Origin: Liopterus haemorrhoidalis
Taxonomy: Eukaryota > Arthropoda > Insecta > Coleoptera > Dytiscidae
DNA length: 64,000 bases
Direction: 5' to 3'
Assembly (NCBI GenBank): GCA_963971575.1
Contig: OZ020616.1
Coordinates: 41,816,250-41,880,249, forward strand
In this document: positions 10,290-22,416 of the stretch, in pieces
Position numbering within the stretch: position 1 is the stretch's first letter
Layout: every line of letters starts with the position of its first letter
The notes under the pieces: generated by a model
What the model saw: only the letters and a program-made list of their open reading frames with translations
What the model was told of the DNA's origin: nothing
The model's database searches: none
Program-made: the position numbers and the translations under genes

Positions 10290-11220
10290 CTAATATGTCC
10301 AGCATGTATCATTTAATACCCGTAAATAATACTCTCATAATAATGTACATAATATGTTCCTACTGGTTCAAATGGGGAAAATCAGAACTATTCAGTAGTT
10401 TTTAAATAAAAATAGTGAAAATTAACAATGTTTTTCACATAACCAGTTACATATTCTCAAATTTAATTTGCCGACGTTAAATTATATAGTTAAATTAGGG
10501 TGAGGATTTAGCTCTTAATTTAACGTCATTTAGTCTCGTTCGTTTTCTGATTGATAGTAATGCGCAAATAACCCGTTATTCTCTTAACATGTGTTTCCAA
10601 TAACTTCTCAATGTCACATATCAAAATTTATCAAATAAACAGGGCATATTATTTTGGAAGAGTTATGATAAAGGTAACGATTTTCTAATTCAGTTTTACA
10701 AGCTCTTTGTTTTTATATCCACTAAATTCACATAAGATTCTACCATACATGTAAGGCTTGGCTTTTTATTAACCATATTTTTGGTGATGTGATGTTCTTA
10801 TCAGGGAGAAACTGCTAAGCTGGAATTAATGAAGCATCATGCCGCGTGGACTTCTTGCTACTAAACTCCAAGAGTATCGCTGATGTGTCTTTTATTAAGG
10901 AAATGTTTTTTTCACCGCAAATTGCTTGCCCCAAAAAAACATACTCTTGTTGCTCTTTTTATTTATTAGATTAATATTTTTTGTAAGAAAAGGCTGTGAT
11001 TATACTTAGGGGAGAGTAGATTTAGCATCTTGAAAAGAATGTTTAGTTAAAAAGTATTCTAAAAAAAAGATTTCTCAACCCAAAAAATGTAGAATGTTGA
11101 GATTTTCAGAATTAAAATTCTATGTTTATTGTCGTGCCACGTATGATAAGCAACAATAAGGTACATTAATGTTAATCATTTGTAGACAAAATTCACAAAG
11201 GTATCTCGCGAATTTTAAAC
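10290..11220. other. AT-rich intergenic DNA, small inverted repeat only
   Basis: A 12-bp inverted repeat GACGTTAAATTA/TAATTTAACGTC lies at about 10473-10527. Otherwise no gene or element is recognised. Confidence 0.4.
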
Positions 11221-11232
11221 TTCTTTTAGCCA

Positions 11233-11430
11233 GTCACCATGGTGTAATGGTTAATTTACTGGCGGGTTGACTGTTAGAACAGGGTGGCTCGGGTTCAAAT
11301 CCCGGTGATGGCATGCATGTTTGTATTTGTAGTTTTAAGATTTAAAATTGTATAATTAAAAATAAAAACACATGTATCCTGGTTAATGGCCATAGTTGCT
11401 AAGACCAAATAAATAATAAATTAAATAAAA
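11233..11430 (+). mobile_element. tRNA-derived SINE
   Basis: The head (11233-11312) is strikingly tRNA-like: acceptor arms GTCACCA and TGATGGC pair at 6 of 7 positions, the A box is TGGTGTAATGG (11240) and the B box GGGTTCAAATCCC (11291). At 80 bases, with a six-base loop between CTG/CAG, it is not a canonical tRNA. The body ends with CCTGGTTAATGGCC, TTGCTAAGACC and an AATAAATAATAAATTAAAT tail, the usual layout of a Pol III-transcribed SINE moved by LINE machinery. Confidence 0.65.
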
Positions 11431-11473
11431 AACTTATGTTATATGTACAGAGTGAGCGAAAGTTTTTATTTAC

Positions 11474-12216
11474 ACAGCATGCCTTTTGGAGGAGAGAATA
11501 TTTACCCTATGACAACAAAGAAAGAAGGGTACTAAACCCCTGCACACTTTCCGGTTATATGAAAAATTGCATTTCCACTTGCACAAAATTTTATGTTTTT
11601 CTCTGATTTAATAATGCTTGTCCTTTTATCAAAAGAAAGTAAAACAAATTTAAAGTCTTGAAATTTATAGGCATACGATTCGCAGGGTCCCAAATGACCC
11701 AAACGGTCACGTGATCTTGTAATAAAAAAAATATAATTTTCCGCGTTTTCATGCAGCATACCGATCAAAAGAATTAAAATTTGTGTCATAGAACCTCTAT
11801 AAAAAAATTGGCATGCGGCCCTCGTTGGCCCAAGGGTGGAAAATTTCGGAAAAGTTTTGTGAAAATTTTAATCACCCAAAATTTTTCCGTAATTATCCGC
11901 CTTTGGTCCGCATACCAATTTTTTTATAGGGTCTTTATGAAAACGCGGTAAATTATATTTTTCTTATTACAAGATCACGTGACCCCTTGAGCAATTTGGG
12001 ACCCGGCGAATCACATGCCAATAATTTTTAAGACTTTAAATTTGTTTTAACTATCTTTTGATAAAAGGGCAAGCATTATTAAATCAGAGAAAAACACAAA
12101 TTTTTGTTCAGGTGGAAATCCAATTTTCCATATAACCGGAAAGCGTGCAGGGGTTTTGTACCCTCTTTTCTTTGTTGTCACAGGGTAAATATTCTTTCCT
12201 CCAAAAGACATGCTGT
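11474..12216. mobile_element. foldback element with ~350-bp inverted arms
   Basis: The left arm starts ACAGCATGCCTTTTGGAGGA and is found inverted at 12190-12216 and inward (for example CCCCTGCACACTTTCCGG against CCGGAAAGCGTGCAGGGG). The arms run for about 350 bp each with scattered mismatches and indels, around a short centre near 11840-11900. No coding frame of note. A long-TIR MITE or foldback transposon is the simplest reading. A target duplication is not obvious. Confidence 0.65.
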
Positions 12217-12809
12217 ATGAAATCGGAGACCATAAACTGTCATGAGCTCCCAGTATATTTATAGAATTTAAATAAAATATTATACAGGGAAAATTAGAAG
12301 AGAAAGGAAAACTTGGAAGAACTAGGATTTCCTGGCTTGATAATTTGAAAACTTATCTTCTCTACCCCTTATACACCTCTCTTGGTGTTGATCCTATTAT
12401 GATTTATTTTACACATACTCAGTAAAAGAAATCTTGGACCGACAAATACAAATAAATTGGATAAAAGTTTATTCGAAAACTTGAACAGATGCAAGGTGAT
12501 GATAACGGGCTGTAAAGGGACCAATTACCTACGAATATCACATCAAATAATAAAACACATTAAAATCAGATGAAAGACTAAATATAAAGCAGTAAATTCA
12601 ATTCCCTCAGGAAGAGTATCAGCCTGCCCATGAGTACCATGTCATCACTTAAAGCAACTGACAGATCATAGAACAGGCCTAACCTCTCCTTGACCTCCTC
12701 GACCTGTACACTGGGTTAAAATGTTTAACACAAACAAATCTGTATTACATGTCACTCATATAGGAGGCTTTTCACCTCGAAGAAGTTGTCCATAAGTCCA
12801 CCAACTGTG

Positions 12810-12852
12810 ACCGTCATCACATGTCTTCATATAGAAGACATGTGATGACGGT
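12810..12852. repeat. perfect 19-bp hairpin
   Basis: ACCGTCATCACATGTCTTC (12810-12828) and its exact complement (12834-12852) flank a 5-base loop ATATA. It lies inside LINE-derived sequence. Confidence 0.8.
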
Positions 12853-13144
12853 TTCCTTTCTCCGGTTAATCCTGCAGGAAGAACCCCATGGTTAAACGTC
12901 TCCCTTTATCTGTCTTAACTTCACATTTTGTATGATGTCCCAATCTTGTGCCATTTGGCTAATACCAGATGTTTCAGATGACTCTTTGTGTCATCTGGAA
13001 ATATGAAACTCACATTAATTATAGGTCTGGGGGAGGCGGATTTTGCAGCTGCATCAGCCACTTCATTACCCTTAGTAACATGTCCCGGAATCCAAAACAG
13101 CTCTACACTCACATTCAGATTGTGGACTAGCAACAGGGTCTTAA

Positions 13145-13764
13145 CCCTTTACTGCATGAATTTTTATATTTGGCTGAAATAATTCATTAGCATTAGGAAT
13201 TGGTTCTTATTGATAGAAAAATTAATTAAAAAAATATATTTAAAATATTAATTATTATTTTTATGAAAAAATAATAATTAAAATAATAATTTAGGGTTTT
13301 TGCCATACATGGAACATTATGATTCTACATTATGTTACAAAAGAAAATGATCCCGTATTATTTGCTCGTCAATTGCTAGGTGTTCTCCATTAAGGATTAA
13401 AAGCACTCGCCCTCTAATTTTTGAAAGAAAAGGTCGTATCTTCTAGTTGTCCTTTCTCAATAAATTCAGAGTTATCGTTGAAGTGCATATTCTGCTTGAT
13501 ATCCTCAAATCTATTGCAGTCCATTACTTGAGATACTGCAGGATCCATTGCTGTGTATGTGGCATATATGAACATTCATGAAGTAACATTCTGATTCAGT
13601 TTTAAAAGTAAAATAAAAAATAAAAATTGGAATGTGTCATATATGGCACATTCCGATTTTTATTTTCATGACATTCATGAAATAACATTCTGATTCAGTT
13701 TTAAAAGTAAAATAAAAAATAAAAATCGGAATGTGCCATATATGGCACACTGTGCGGTAAAGGG
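13145..13764. mobile_element. piggyBac-type MITE with TTAA duplication
   Basis: TTAA at 13141-13144 and 13765-13768; termini CCCTTTACTGCATG and TGTGCGGTAAAGGG are inverted. CCC ends with TTAA are diagnostic of piggyBac. Near the right end a ~110-bp direct duplication carries GTAACATTCTGATTCAG and TGCCATATATGGCA palindromes. Length 620 bp, no transposase. It interrupts the RNase H frame of the host LINE. Confidence 0.8.
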
Positions 13765-14160
13765 TTAAGTACAAAGGGATGTATTGGATTTGGATCTTGG
13801 ATACTATTCAGAGCACACAGTAAGTCAGTCAAGAAAGCACTTGACCGACTTTGCTCTGACAAAATAAAACACAGGGCCTAGAATATAGCGTACAGCTCAG
13901 CAGTTTACACACTCGTTATGGAGTGCATACGGTACTGAAACTGCTGACGTGGGTTCAAGACAAAGAACGCACGCCCAACCCTAGTTCCGGATTTCGATAC
14001 GTCAGTAAAAAAGACAGTATTACTTTGAAACTCATGTTCGTATTTGATAGGCAACGTAATATCTTTATCAAACTTAGTTAATGTGCGATTCACAAGCGGA
14101 CGCTGTAGCGTCCAAGGTGGAATAGTACAGAAAATTAAACTTGCGATTTCGAGCATATGT

Positions 14161-14915
14161 ACAAAACTTTAAATTATATTATTTTCAATTGGAGGAAACC
14201 TGTAAACCTGTAATAATTATTGTGTATTATTATTTCTAATAATGAGCATCTTTAAGGGTTCGTCTCTTCGGTGCTCTGATTATGGAAAATTAAAAATAAA
14301 TAAAATTATGGGAAAGGAGAAATTCTTCAAGACTCAATTCTGGGTCTTTATCTATCACTACAATGGTTTGAGAAACACTGAACTAAAGAGAGCATTATTC
14401 TCTGCGTAATATCATTAAGCTATCCAAAGCTGTTTTGTATTCCTTCGACATTCCTAATAAGAAACATCTTTTTCTTGTTCTAAATAGAATAAATGAAATT
14501 CATTAGACACCATTCTATTATAATTAATTGTACAATTTTCTCACTTGTATTATGCATCCGCCATTTTGTTACGAATTTTTAAAAAACAAAGTAAGTCTAA
14601 TGTTGTTTTGAAGAACCTTTGTAGACAAGCAAATTAAAATTAATTGCTCTGTATTTAAAATGAAGGAGAGAAATGAACCATAAATTTAAACGCGATAGCA
14701 GTTTTTATGGTTCGTTCACAAAGAAATGTTGCGTTTTAATAACGCTCACAATCATAGAAATACAAGTATAACTTGTAATTTATTTTCATTATTAACGTTA
14801 AAGTTTCAGATAGAAATTATTTAAACTCATTTTTAGTTTTGAACTTGTTTAAGTAAAAGTTTATTTTTCTTGCCCTCGAGGTTGGAGACCACCAGAGCGT
14901 TAAACCTTACAAATA
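14161..14915. other. AT-rich intergenic DNA, nothing recognised
   Basis: No convincing frame or repeat is seen. Confidence 0.4.
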
Positions 14916-15205
14916 AAAGGCGTGTTTGAAAGTCAATGACTTTGATAAGAGATAGCGCTCAGATAGCAAATTTTATATTATTTCTGACATTGTCCATTAT
15001 TTGTAGACAAACACACCAAATTTCAAGGAGATCTGTGAAATAGTACATAACCGTTCGGAAATATTTTGTGTTTAAATAAACTTGTACTTTTTTTCAAGTG
15101 AATTCCATATGTTGATAAAGCACTATTTTTTACGTGGAAAAACATTAAGGAAATTGAAACAAAGTTAAAAAAATACTATGGGAAATCTGTTTCATCATAT
15201 GTAAT

Positions 15206-15871
15206 TAGAGATGGGAATTTCGGCTCAGTTTGTGGAACCGGATCAGTGGAGGTCGTTCAGTTTGTTGAGCCGGTTCATTGATCCGGCTCAGTGATCCGGT
15301 TAAGTAAACATGTTTTCGAGACACAGGTCGGTCGTTAGTTCGTAGGTAGAACGTCGCTTAGAGCCGGTCAGTTGTCGATCGTTCGCTTGTAGGTAGAACG
15401 TCGCTTAGCCCCGGTTCTTATCTAACATTTTTGAAACAAACAATTCACTTTATGTAGCTACTGTATTTTAAACCAGATGTGTTAAGTTTAAGGCGATGTT
15501 TATTGCCCTTATAAATCGGAAATCTGGGATTTGGGCAATATTTTTAATATTTTTATATAGTATGGTTGTAAGAAAATACAGACTAAGCCTATTAGTTTCA
15601 AATAAACTGCCCTAGAAATTGATGAAAATAAATAATACACTTTATGATAATACATTACACGCCGAGTTCTCGCGAAGTTCAACATGACATCGATCCAGAT
15701 CCGGATCACTCCGGTCACTGCTCACAATCGCCCGACCACTCGTATCCTTGAAACTTGAAACTATACAGTGAGCCGTGAGCCGGCTCATTTCAATTTGGTA
15801 AACCGTGTCACTTCAGTCAGTGTACCGAGTCGGCTCAGTGAGCCGGTTCGTTCATGAGCGACCCATCTCTA
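15206..15871. mobile_element. hAT-type MITE, TAGAGATGGG family, copy 1
   Basis: Termini TAGAGATGGG and CCCATCTCTA flanked by a perfect 8-bp duplication TATGTAAT (15198-15205, 15872-15879). Both subterminal regions are dense in GAGCCGG/CCGGCTC and CCGGATCA motifs, often palindromic. 666 bp, non-coding. A second copy in reverse orientation lies at 47616-48315. It inserted into the mariner coding region. Confidence 0.85.
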
Positions 15872-16342
15872 TATGTAATAGTTCACAAGTGATTTATTGA
15901 AGTTCGTTGTGGTCGCACCCGAGACGTCCGAATGACAACTGAAGAGTTGGTCTATAAAATGCATGATATTGTTTTGGACAACGGCCGAGTGAAGATACGC
16001 GAGATATCCAAGATGGTAAAATCTCATTTTCATTTGGGCATGAATAAGTTATCGGCAAGATGGGTGCCGCATCTGCTCACAGCAGACCAAAAACGAAACG
16101 TGACCATTTGGAAGCAATGTTTGAACATGTACAAATGCAATCTAAATGAGTTTTTGCGGCGTTTCCTAACAATTTATGACACATTGATCCATAACTACGC
16201 ACCAGAAATGAAATAACAGTTAGAACAGTGGATTTTTCCTGGCAAACGTGCCTCTCCCGGTAAGGTCATGATTTTCTGGGATTCGCAAAGCACTTGACAA
16301 TATTATGCCGCTTTACTGGTTCGATTACATGCAGAATTAATA

Positions 16343-17405
16343 AAAAATTGATGTGAAGTGTGAATATTCACACATTGCAGGGTTTTGCAGGTATTTAATA
16401 ACTGAATGATGATTATTTGGGATGCCAAAACAAATGTTATGTCAAAATATTTTTTTATGAATTTTAATTCGAATGCCTAATACCATTATTTAAGTTTCTA
16501 AATATGTGCAGTATTTTTTTTACATAGCAAGGTTCATTAAGATTTTGAAAATTGCGCCTATGGCTTCTATTGGTTGCTTAAATCATTAGCCCCGCCCTCT
16601 GATTTTGTATACATCAAACAGAATTAAATTACAATTTCAACACTTCCCACTGGTTATTAAATTTACTCTTTTAAAAATTAAATGCAACATTTACCAAAAT
16701 ATAGCTAGAATTTTTACAAAATAATTTAAACAAAAGAAAACTGCAAAAAAAAAACAAAAAAATTAAAATTGACAGGATTCGAATTCTAGTTTGCAAGTTA
16801 ACTGTGTTTAGCAAATTAGAAAACCAATGACTAAACACACATCGCTATCAGCGTTGACGTCTGAACTTGGTTACATAGCGAATTAAATATTTAACATATT
16901 TTGGTTAAAAACACAAAAAATGCATTATTTTCCGAAAACATAATCTGATCAAAAATTCCTGTTGTGCTATTCCGGTTCACACCAATATACATTACTTAGA
17001 ATTTTTTCACATTTTTAGTTTAAACCATCTGGGCTACAGGGTGTGGGACAAAATTTTTTTTGCACAATTTTGGCAAAAATCGCGTCAAAATAATTTATTT
17101 TGCAAAAATAAAATTTTGCTCGTTAATCCACGTACTAAGGGCTTTCATTTGACAACCTACTCAGAATTTAAAAAAAATTTTTTTTTTGATGAGCACATAT
17201 TTTTTTATATTTTTAGGGGGATATGTTTATTAGATGTTTTAGTATTTTTCCTATGTGCGGATTAAAAAGTTGTACAAGCATGCCAAATTTCAACTCTCTA
17301 GGTTTAGCCGTTTGGCTACAATTTTTACCGAACAGACAGACAGACAGACAGACGACAAAATGACGGTATAAGGGTTTTTTGGTCATACCTACAAAACACT
17401 AAAAA
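16343..17405 (-). mobile_element. HINE, full-length minus-strand copy inside a mariner
   Basis: Starts with the hairpin GTGTGAATATTCACAC (16358-16373, a perfect 16-bp palindrome) and GGGTTTTGCAGGTAT, ends with a short (ACAG)n (17332-17353) and TACCTACAAAACACT at 17400. The cassette position (about 16771-16870) resembles the copy at 1.4 kb and keeps GGATTCGAATTC as a B-box-like remnant. Insertion is in an A/T run within the mariner frame. Confidence 0.8.
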
Positions 17406-17822
17406 TGCGGCTTCATTTGGCGAAAAAAAAAAGTTGTGTTTCACCATGACAATTCAGCAGCTGATTCATCCACAATTACACCAAACAAATTGGTCAAGTG
17501 GGCTATAAATTGCTCCCTCATCCACCTTTTTTCCCACATTTGGCCTCCAGTGACTTCTTTCTTATTCCAAACATGAAGAAATGGGCCGCTGAAAAAAATT
17601 CGCATTGAACTAGGAGATCATCGTTGAAACACACGCCTATTTTGCAGAATTCGATTTTTTTTCTTTTTTGTGAAGATTCACCTTGTTTAGCTATTTTGAC
17701 AATAACAATAATCTAGTTAGTACGCGTGAGTATTTTCCAGATAGTGTTATTTAAACTACAGAATGTTTTAAGTTTATACTGAATTGTACGCCACCTTAAC
17801 CACATTGTACACAGCTTGTCAA

Positions 17823-19011
17823 TAGGCGAGTCAATGAAGCACAAAAATCAGCCCAACTTCCGATTTTTGGCGCAGTAACATGGATTTACATGCGGTTTGG
17901 TGCATTCGACTCGTTAGAGCCTCAGGAAATTTTGTGAACCAACGCGATCAATGCAAAATGAAAAACTGCATTTGTGCATAAGAAAAATCCATTGGAAAAG
18001 TGCATTTTCCAGAGTTGCAAAATCAAAAATTTATAACTCGGTATAAATTCGCTAAAATAAGTCAAATATTGATACTCAAGGGTTTCTGGGGTCGCTGAAC
18101 ACGAATATCGGGACCAGAGAAGTGTCCGAGGTACTTGGTGCCCAGGGTGGACACTACGTACATCGTCTCCTAGAGTTTTATGCAAATTTGATACAAAAGC
18201 AGTTGAATCATGTTACTCGGGGGTTTTTGGGGTCGCTGAGCTCGAATATCGCAATAGCGAATGTCTCCGAAGTTTTTATACGCATTTATAAAAAGTATTT
18301 ATTGAAAAAGCATTGTTACATTACTCCGAAAAACCTCGAATAACGTATTTCAACCAGATTTGTAACAAATTCGCATAAAACTCTAGGAGACGAAGGTAAG
18401 TACTGCTCACCCTGAGCACCAGGTACCTCGGAGACATTTGCTATTGCGATATTTGGATTTAGCGACCCCAAAAACCCCCGAGTAACGTGTTTCAACTACT
18501 TTTGTATCGAATTCGCATAAAACTCCTGAATGAAGACGAGGGTAAGTACCGCTCACCCTGAGCACCAGGTACCTCGAAGACGTTCGCTATTGCGATATTC
18601 GGATTCAGCGACCCCAAAAACCCCCGAGTAAAGTGATTCAACTGCTTTTGTATCAAATTTGCATAAAACTCTAGGAGACGATGTACGTAGTGTCCACCCT
18701 GGGCACCAGGTACCTCGGACACTTCTCTCGTCCCGATATTCGTGTTCAGCGACCCCAAAAACCCCCGAATATCAAAATTTGACTTATTTTAGTGAATTTA
18801 TACCGAGTTATAAATTTTTGTTTTTGCAACTCTGGAAAATGCACTTTTCCAATGCATTTTTCTTATGCACAAATGCAGTTTTTCATTTTGCATTGATCGC
18901 GTTGGTTCACAAAATTTCCTGAGGCTCTAACGAATCAAATGCACCAAACCGCATGTAAATCCATCTTACTGCGCCAAAAATCGGAAGTTCACTGCTTCGT
19001 TTCCTCGCCTA
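17823..19011. mobile_element. foldback element containing inverted arrays of a ~146-bp satellite
   Basis: Arms beginning TAGGCGAG (17823) and ending CTCGCCTA (19011) are inverted over about 450-500 bp, including AACTTCCGATTTTTGGCGCA and GCATGTAAATCCAT. Inside, about two plus-oriented units (18073-18340) face about three minus-oriented units (18345-18770). Each unit has CGACCCCAAAAACCCCCGAG, a GATATTCG block, CACCAGGTACCTCGG and GCATAAAACTC; starts at 18473, 18619 and 18765 give a 146-bp period. No transposase. It may be a foldback or a long-TIR DNA element that amplified a satellite internally. Confidence 0.7.
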
Positions 19012-19125
19012 AAACGACACTGTCGTGGGATATGGTGGTGCGAAATGTCGTATGATTAAGTAGAATCTAGGTCTAGACACTCCATTATGTTGGGTAAAGA
19101 GGATGTTCTTATATCGTGAGATATA

Positions 19126-20039
19126 CGAGGTGGGTAAATTATGTAACCGGACTGGCAACGTAGCGTTTGATCTAACAACATTTAGGACGCGGGACTTCGG
19201 CGGGCGGCAGGTGAACATGTGATACGCCTTTAGTACGAGTTTGAACTCGATAGAATAATTTTGTAATCCGTAGCGATTTGTTTCGTGAAACAGTTTTTTC
19301 TAGTGCGTTCTAAAAATGAGTGAAGAAAAATTAATTTCGAGCAACGGAGTACATCAGGTTTTGCTTCAAACTTGGGCACAGTGAAATGGAAACTATTGAA
19401 AAACTTCAGTAGGCCTACAGAGAAAGTGTTTTGTCAAGGACCCGGGTTTTCTAGTGGTTTAAAGAATTTTCAGAAGGAAGAGAGTTGATTAAAGATGAAT
19501 CACACAGCGGAAGGTCTTCATCTTCAAGAACCGATGAAAATGTCGACAAAATCCGGGATCTTGTACGTTCAGATTGTCGGTTGACAGTCAGTATGATCGC
19601 GGAAGAGTTGAATTTGACTCACACTACCGTTCATCAGATTTTGACCAATGAATTGGGGATGAGAAAAATCTGCAAATCACAGCATAAAATTCAATAAATG
19701 AATTTTTGGCCAGTAAAAACATTCCTGTGGATCCTCAGCCTTCTTATCCACCAGACTTGAGTCCTTGTGACTTTTTCCTCTTCCCAAGATTGAAAAATTG
19801 AAAAATCACCTCACGGGACGTCATTTTGGGACACTCGAAAACATTCAAATGTCCGTAACCGACCAGCTGAAAGTGCTCCCAGTATCCGAGTTCTAGCACT
19901 GCTATGAGGATTGGAAGAACCGTCTCCAGTGCTGTGTGGCTTCCCAAGTAAGTTATTTCGAGGGAGACAATATTGAATTGTAATTCTGTTCGAATACAAA
20001 AAAATTAAATCAGTCCGTTTACTTAATTTACACACCTCG
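19126..20039 (+). mobile_element. mariner deletion derivative
   Basis: Inverted ends CGAGGTGGGTAAATTA and TAATTTACACACCTCG lie between TA dinucleotides (19124-19125, 20040-20041). At 914 bp it is about 400 bp shorter than a full mariner. Confidence 0.8.
19316..19985 (+). pseudogene. mariner transposase pseudogene with internal deletion
   Basis: Starts MSEEKLISSNG and shows the DNA-binding region (SGRSSSSRTDENVDKIRDLV, LTVSMIAEELNLTHTTVHQI, ELGMRKICK). It then jumps at about 19690 to the C terminus (ASKNIPVDPQPSYPPDLSPC, FFLFPRLK). The third catalytic Asp (PPDLSP) remains, while the region with the first two (TGDE..., HDNA...) is gone. Early stops also occur before 19490. Confidence 0.75.
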
Positions 20040-20049
20040 TATTGTTATA

Positions 20050-22400
20050 TATTTTTCTTCTTCGATAAGTTGAGGCGATAAGAAGATGAAAAATTGTGGG
20101 GACCTCTGGTATAAAAATAATGAAATGTAACGGTTAGCTGATAATTTATTTCATTTGTACTTACTCTGTACATCCCTCACATTATGGGTTCCAAGACTTG
20201 CGAGCGGATCAAGTCTGGACCCCCCCTATTAGTCCGCTAGCTGGTTGCTATGATTCTTGGAAGGATTAAGGGTTGTTCAATTAAACTCAACATTTTAACT
20301 AACCTACTTTAATTACGATTAAGGTTTAAATATTTACACTAATTACAATAGACTTACAATTACGTCGATACAGCTAAATCCAAATGAGACACACATTCGC
20401 ACACACTAGACACACTTTACACCAAACACTAATTTAACCACTACATGTTTCTAAATATTGTCTCTCCACTTTTTAGCTGGTCACTACACTAACATTCATA
20501 CGGAATTACATTGTTACTTTATTTCGACTCGCTTCAAACACTCTAAATGTCTCTAACCCATGTCTCTTAACTAACTCCAAAACATGGTCTTAAACATACG
20601 ACGGCTTAAGCTGAACTCTAAACATGACTTAACATTATGAAGGTTTACAATCTACTTCCCTTAATACATGACTGCCCTCGAATGCTTACTTCGCCCAACT
20701 GTTAAATGTCATTTAACACCTCTTGACTATCGGTCTTCTACTATCTTAAAATTCATAATTTATTGGTGATAACTCAGATAAATATCCCATTAGAAAATAA
20801 CCGAATCATAATATTTATATCTCAGACAGAATTTAATTATTATTTATGTGCTTATGGTTGACGTATATTTTTAACACAATAATTTACGATTCACTTTTCA
20901 TGTTACATTGACAAAAGTGTCAAGTTGCAATAATAAACAATCTCCCGTTATCTTAAATGCCCTTTCTAAGAAATAGATTATTTTTGTATCGTTTAACAGA
21001 TTAAATATTTTACTCTAATTAAATGATTATAATGAATTTATTTATGAAATTTTATTTATGAAATAATACCAAAATTACCTCCCTTACAAAATTTCTCAAG
21101 AACTTCTAAAAATATGTTGCATAAAACTCATTAACAACTGTTATACAGCTGTGAGTTGTGAAAACTGAACAAAAACAACCAAAGAAAAGCAGAAGTGTGG
21201 AAAAACAAAAATTAGCAATTAAAAATACAAATATTATGATAATTTGTAACAATTTCTGTAGTGACTGTATGTTTGACACCTAATTTGTGATTTAAAACAA
21301 TACAAAACAAATCTTTTGAAAAACGTTGTTTCTTCCACCTAAACAAACTTCAATTTACTCAGAGTGTTGCATAATACATACTGAACATAAATGCTTCTTC
21401 GCTGCATCGGTAATCTAATTTATTTTCAACTCAACCTATGTAGCAACTTAAAGATTAAGTCATATGTTTGCCTTCCTGTATTCGAAGATTTTGCTCTCGC
21501 ACGCATTGTGCGTTCTTTCTCAAGCTTTCATCATGTCCTGGTTTTGGTTCCGGGATTTATAAATTTTTAATTTAGTGTCTATTTTTGAATATTCTTCTTC
21601 TTATTATTCTTTGTAGCCATTTCGTGTTTAGTCAACTTCAGTTACAAAGAATGCTTGGTACATTAACTCCGGTTTTATTAATTTGTATCATGAACAATCT
21701 CATTGAAAATCCCGCCACATTTGAAGTGCGTTCAGTAATTCGTTTTCAGTGCATATAATGTTCGGCTGATGATGAATTTCATCGTGCAAATTATGGCTGC
21801 ACAAATGTAATGAAAAATATTTGGCGAGAAAATTGTGCCTGATGTGTAATGCTACATGATAACGTTCGTACGCGTTGATGGTTTAACTTAAACTTAATTT
21901 GAATTAAACTAATACATTTTTTTGCATCCATCGTCCAGGCCCAGCCTTGTGCCAAGTGATTACCATTAATTCCCACGTGTCAAGGACTTTCTTGGTGGGG
22001 GTTGACTGTAAAATGATGAAAAAGTACATACAAAAGGATAGTGAGAAATTGGCTGGACTATAAAGCGGTTAATTTTTACGACAAAGGTATCCAAAAATTT
22101 GTCACAAGATATGAAGTGTCTGAATCTAGAGGAATATAATGTAGAAAAATAAGTTAAGTAGAGTTATTGTGAAAAGAATTGTACGAGTTTCGGTTGTCTG
22201 CGTTCAGTGAGCAAAACACTAAACACGCGAATCTTAGGTGGACCGCTTGAATGTTTTTTAGCCAGTTCATAAAACTTTTAAGACAGTTTTACGAGTTTTA
22301 AGACATAAAAAAGAAGCTTCAGCTTGCGGAAAGATTTTCTGAACTCGTTGGTGCAAATCAGACTTTCGTAGAATAAATAGTTACAGACTTCTAGGCAATT
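20050..22400. other. 2.3 kb AT-rich DNA without recognised gene or element
   Basis: Only short frames with no recognisable motif. A C-rich patch at 20215-20230 and an AT-rich plain at 20700-21100 are the only compositional features. Confidence 0.4.
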
Positions 22401-22416
22401 ATGGTATGTTCTAGGC

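Larger units (their letters stand above)
12640..14160 (-). mobile_element. LINE fragment (I/R1-type, RNase H region) split by a TTAA MITE
   Basis: Minus strand. The first half of an RNase H domain is at 13769-14160 (FFTDVSKSGTRVG, normally TDGS), the second half at 12900-13140 (ELFWIPGHVTKGNEVADAAA, the His/GNE-AD motif). A piggyBac-type MITE at 13145-13764 separates them, and one TTAA joins the frame. Downstream, 12640-12900 is the non-coding or tail part, partly shared with 2298-2372. Non-LTR elements with a C-terminal RNase H belong to the I/R1 group. No RT is present, so the copy is 5'-truncated. Several stops and frame shifts occur. Confidence 0.65.
14922..17720 (+). pseudogene. mariner relic, broken by two later insertions
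   Basis: Mariner-type protein pieces in plus orientation: DKALFFTWKNIKEIE-like N terminus (15110-15205), WFIEVRCGRTRDVRMTTEEL (15880-15945), KLSARWVPHLLTADQKRNV (16040-16105), then after the HINE the catalytic block FHHDNSAADS (17437-17466) and a frame-broken SLIHLF...FLF block. A hAT-type MITE (15206-15871) and a HINE (16343-17405) sit inside. Without them the frame reads through at both junctions. A related shorter copy is at 42.1-42.7 kb, with shared 5' sequence GACTTTGATAAGAGAT. Many stops, so inactive; exact ends not determined. Confidence 0.7.

Noticed and set aside
11233..11312. Functional tRNA gene
   Set aside because: 80 bases with a mismatch in the acceptor stem and no seven-base anticodon loop; followed by a SINE body and A-rich tail.
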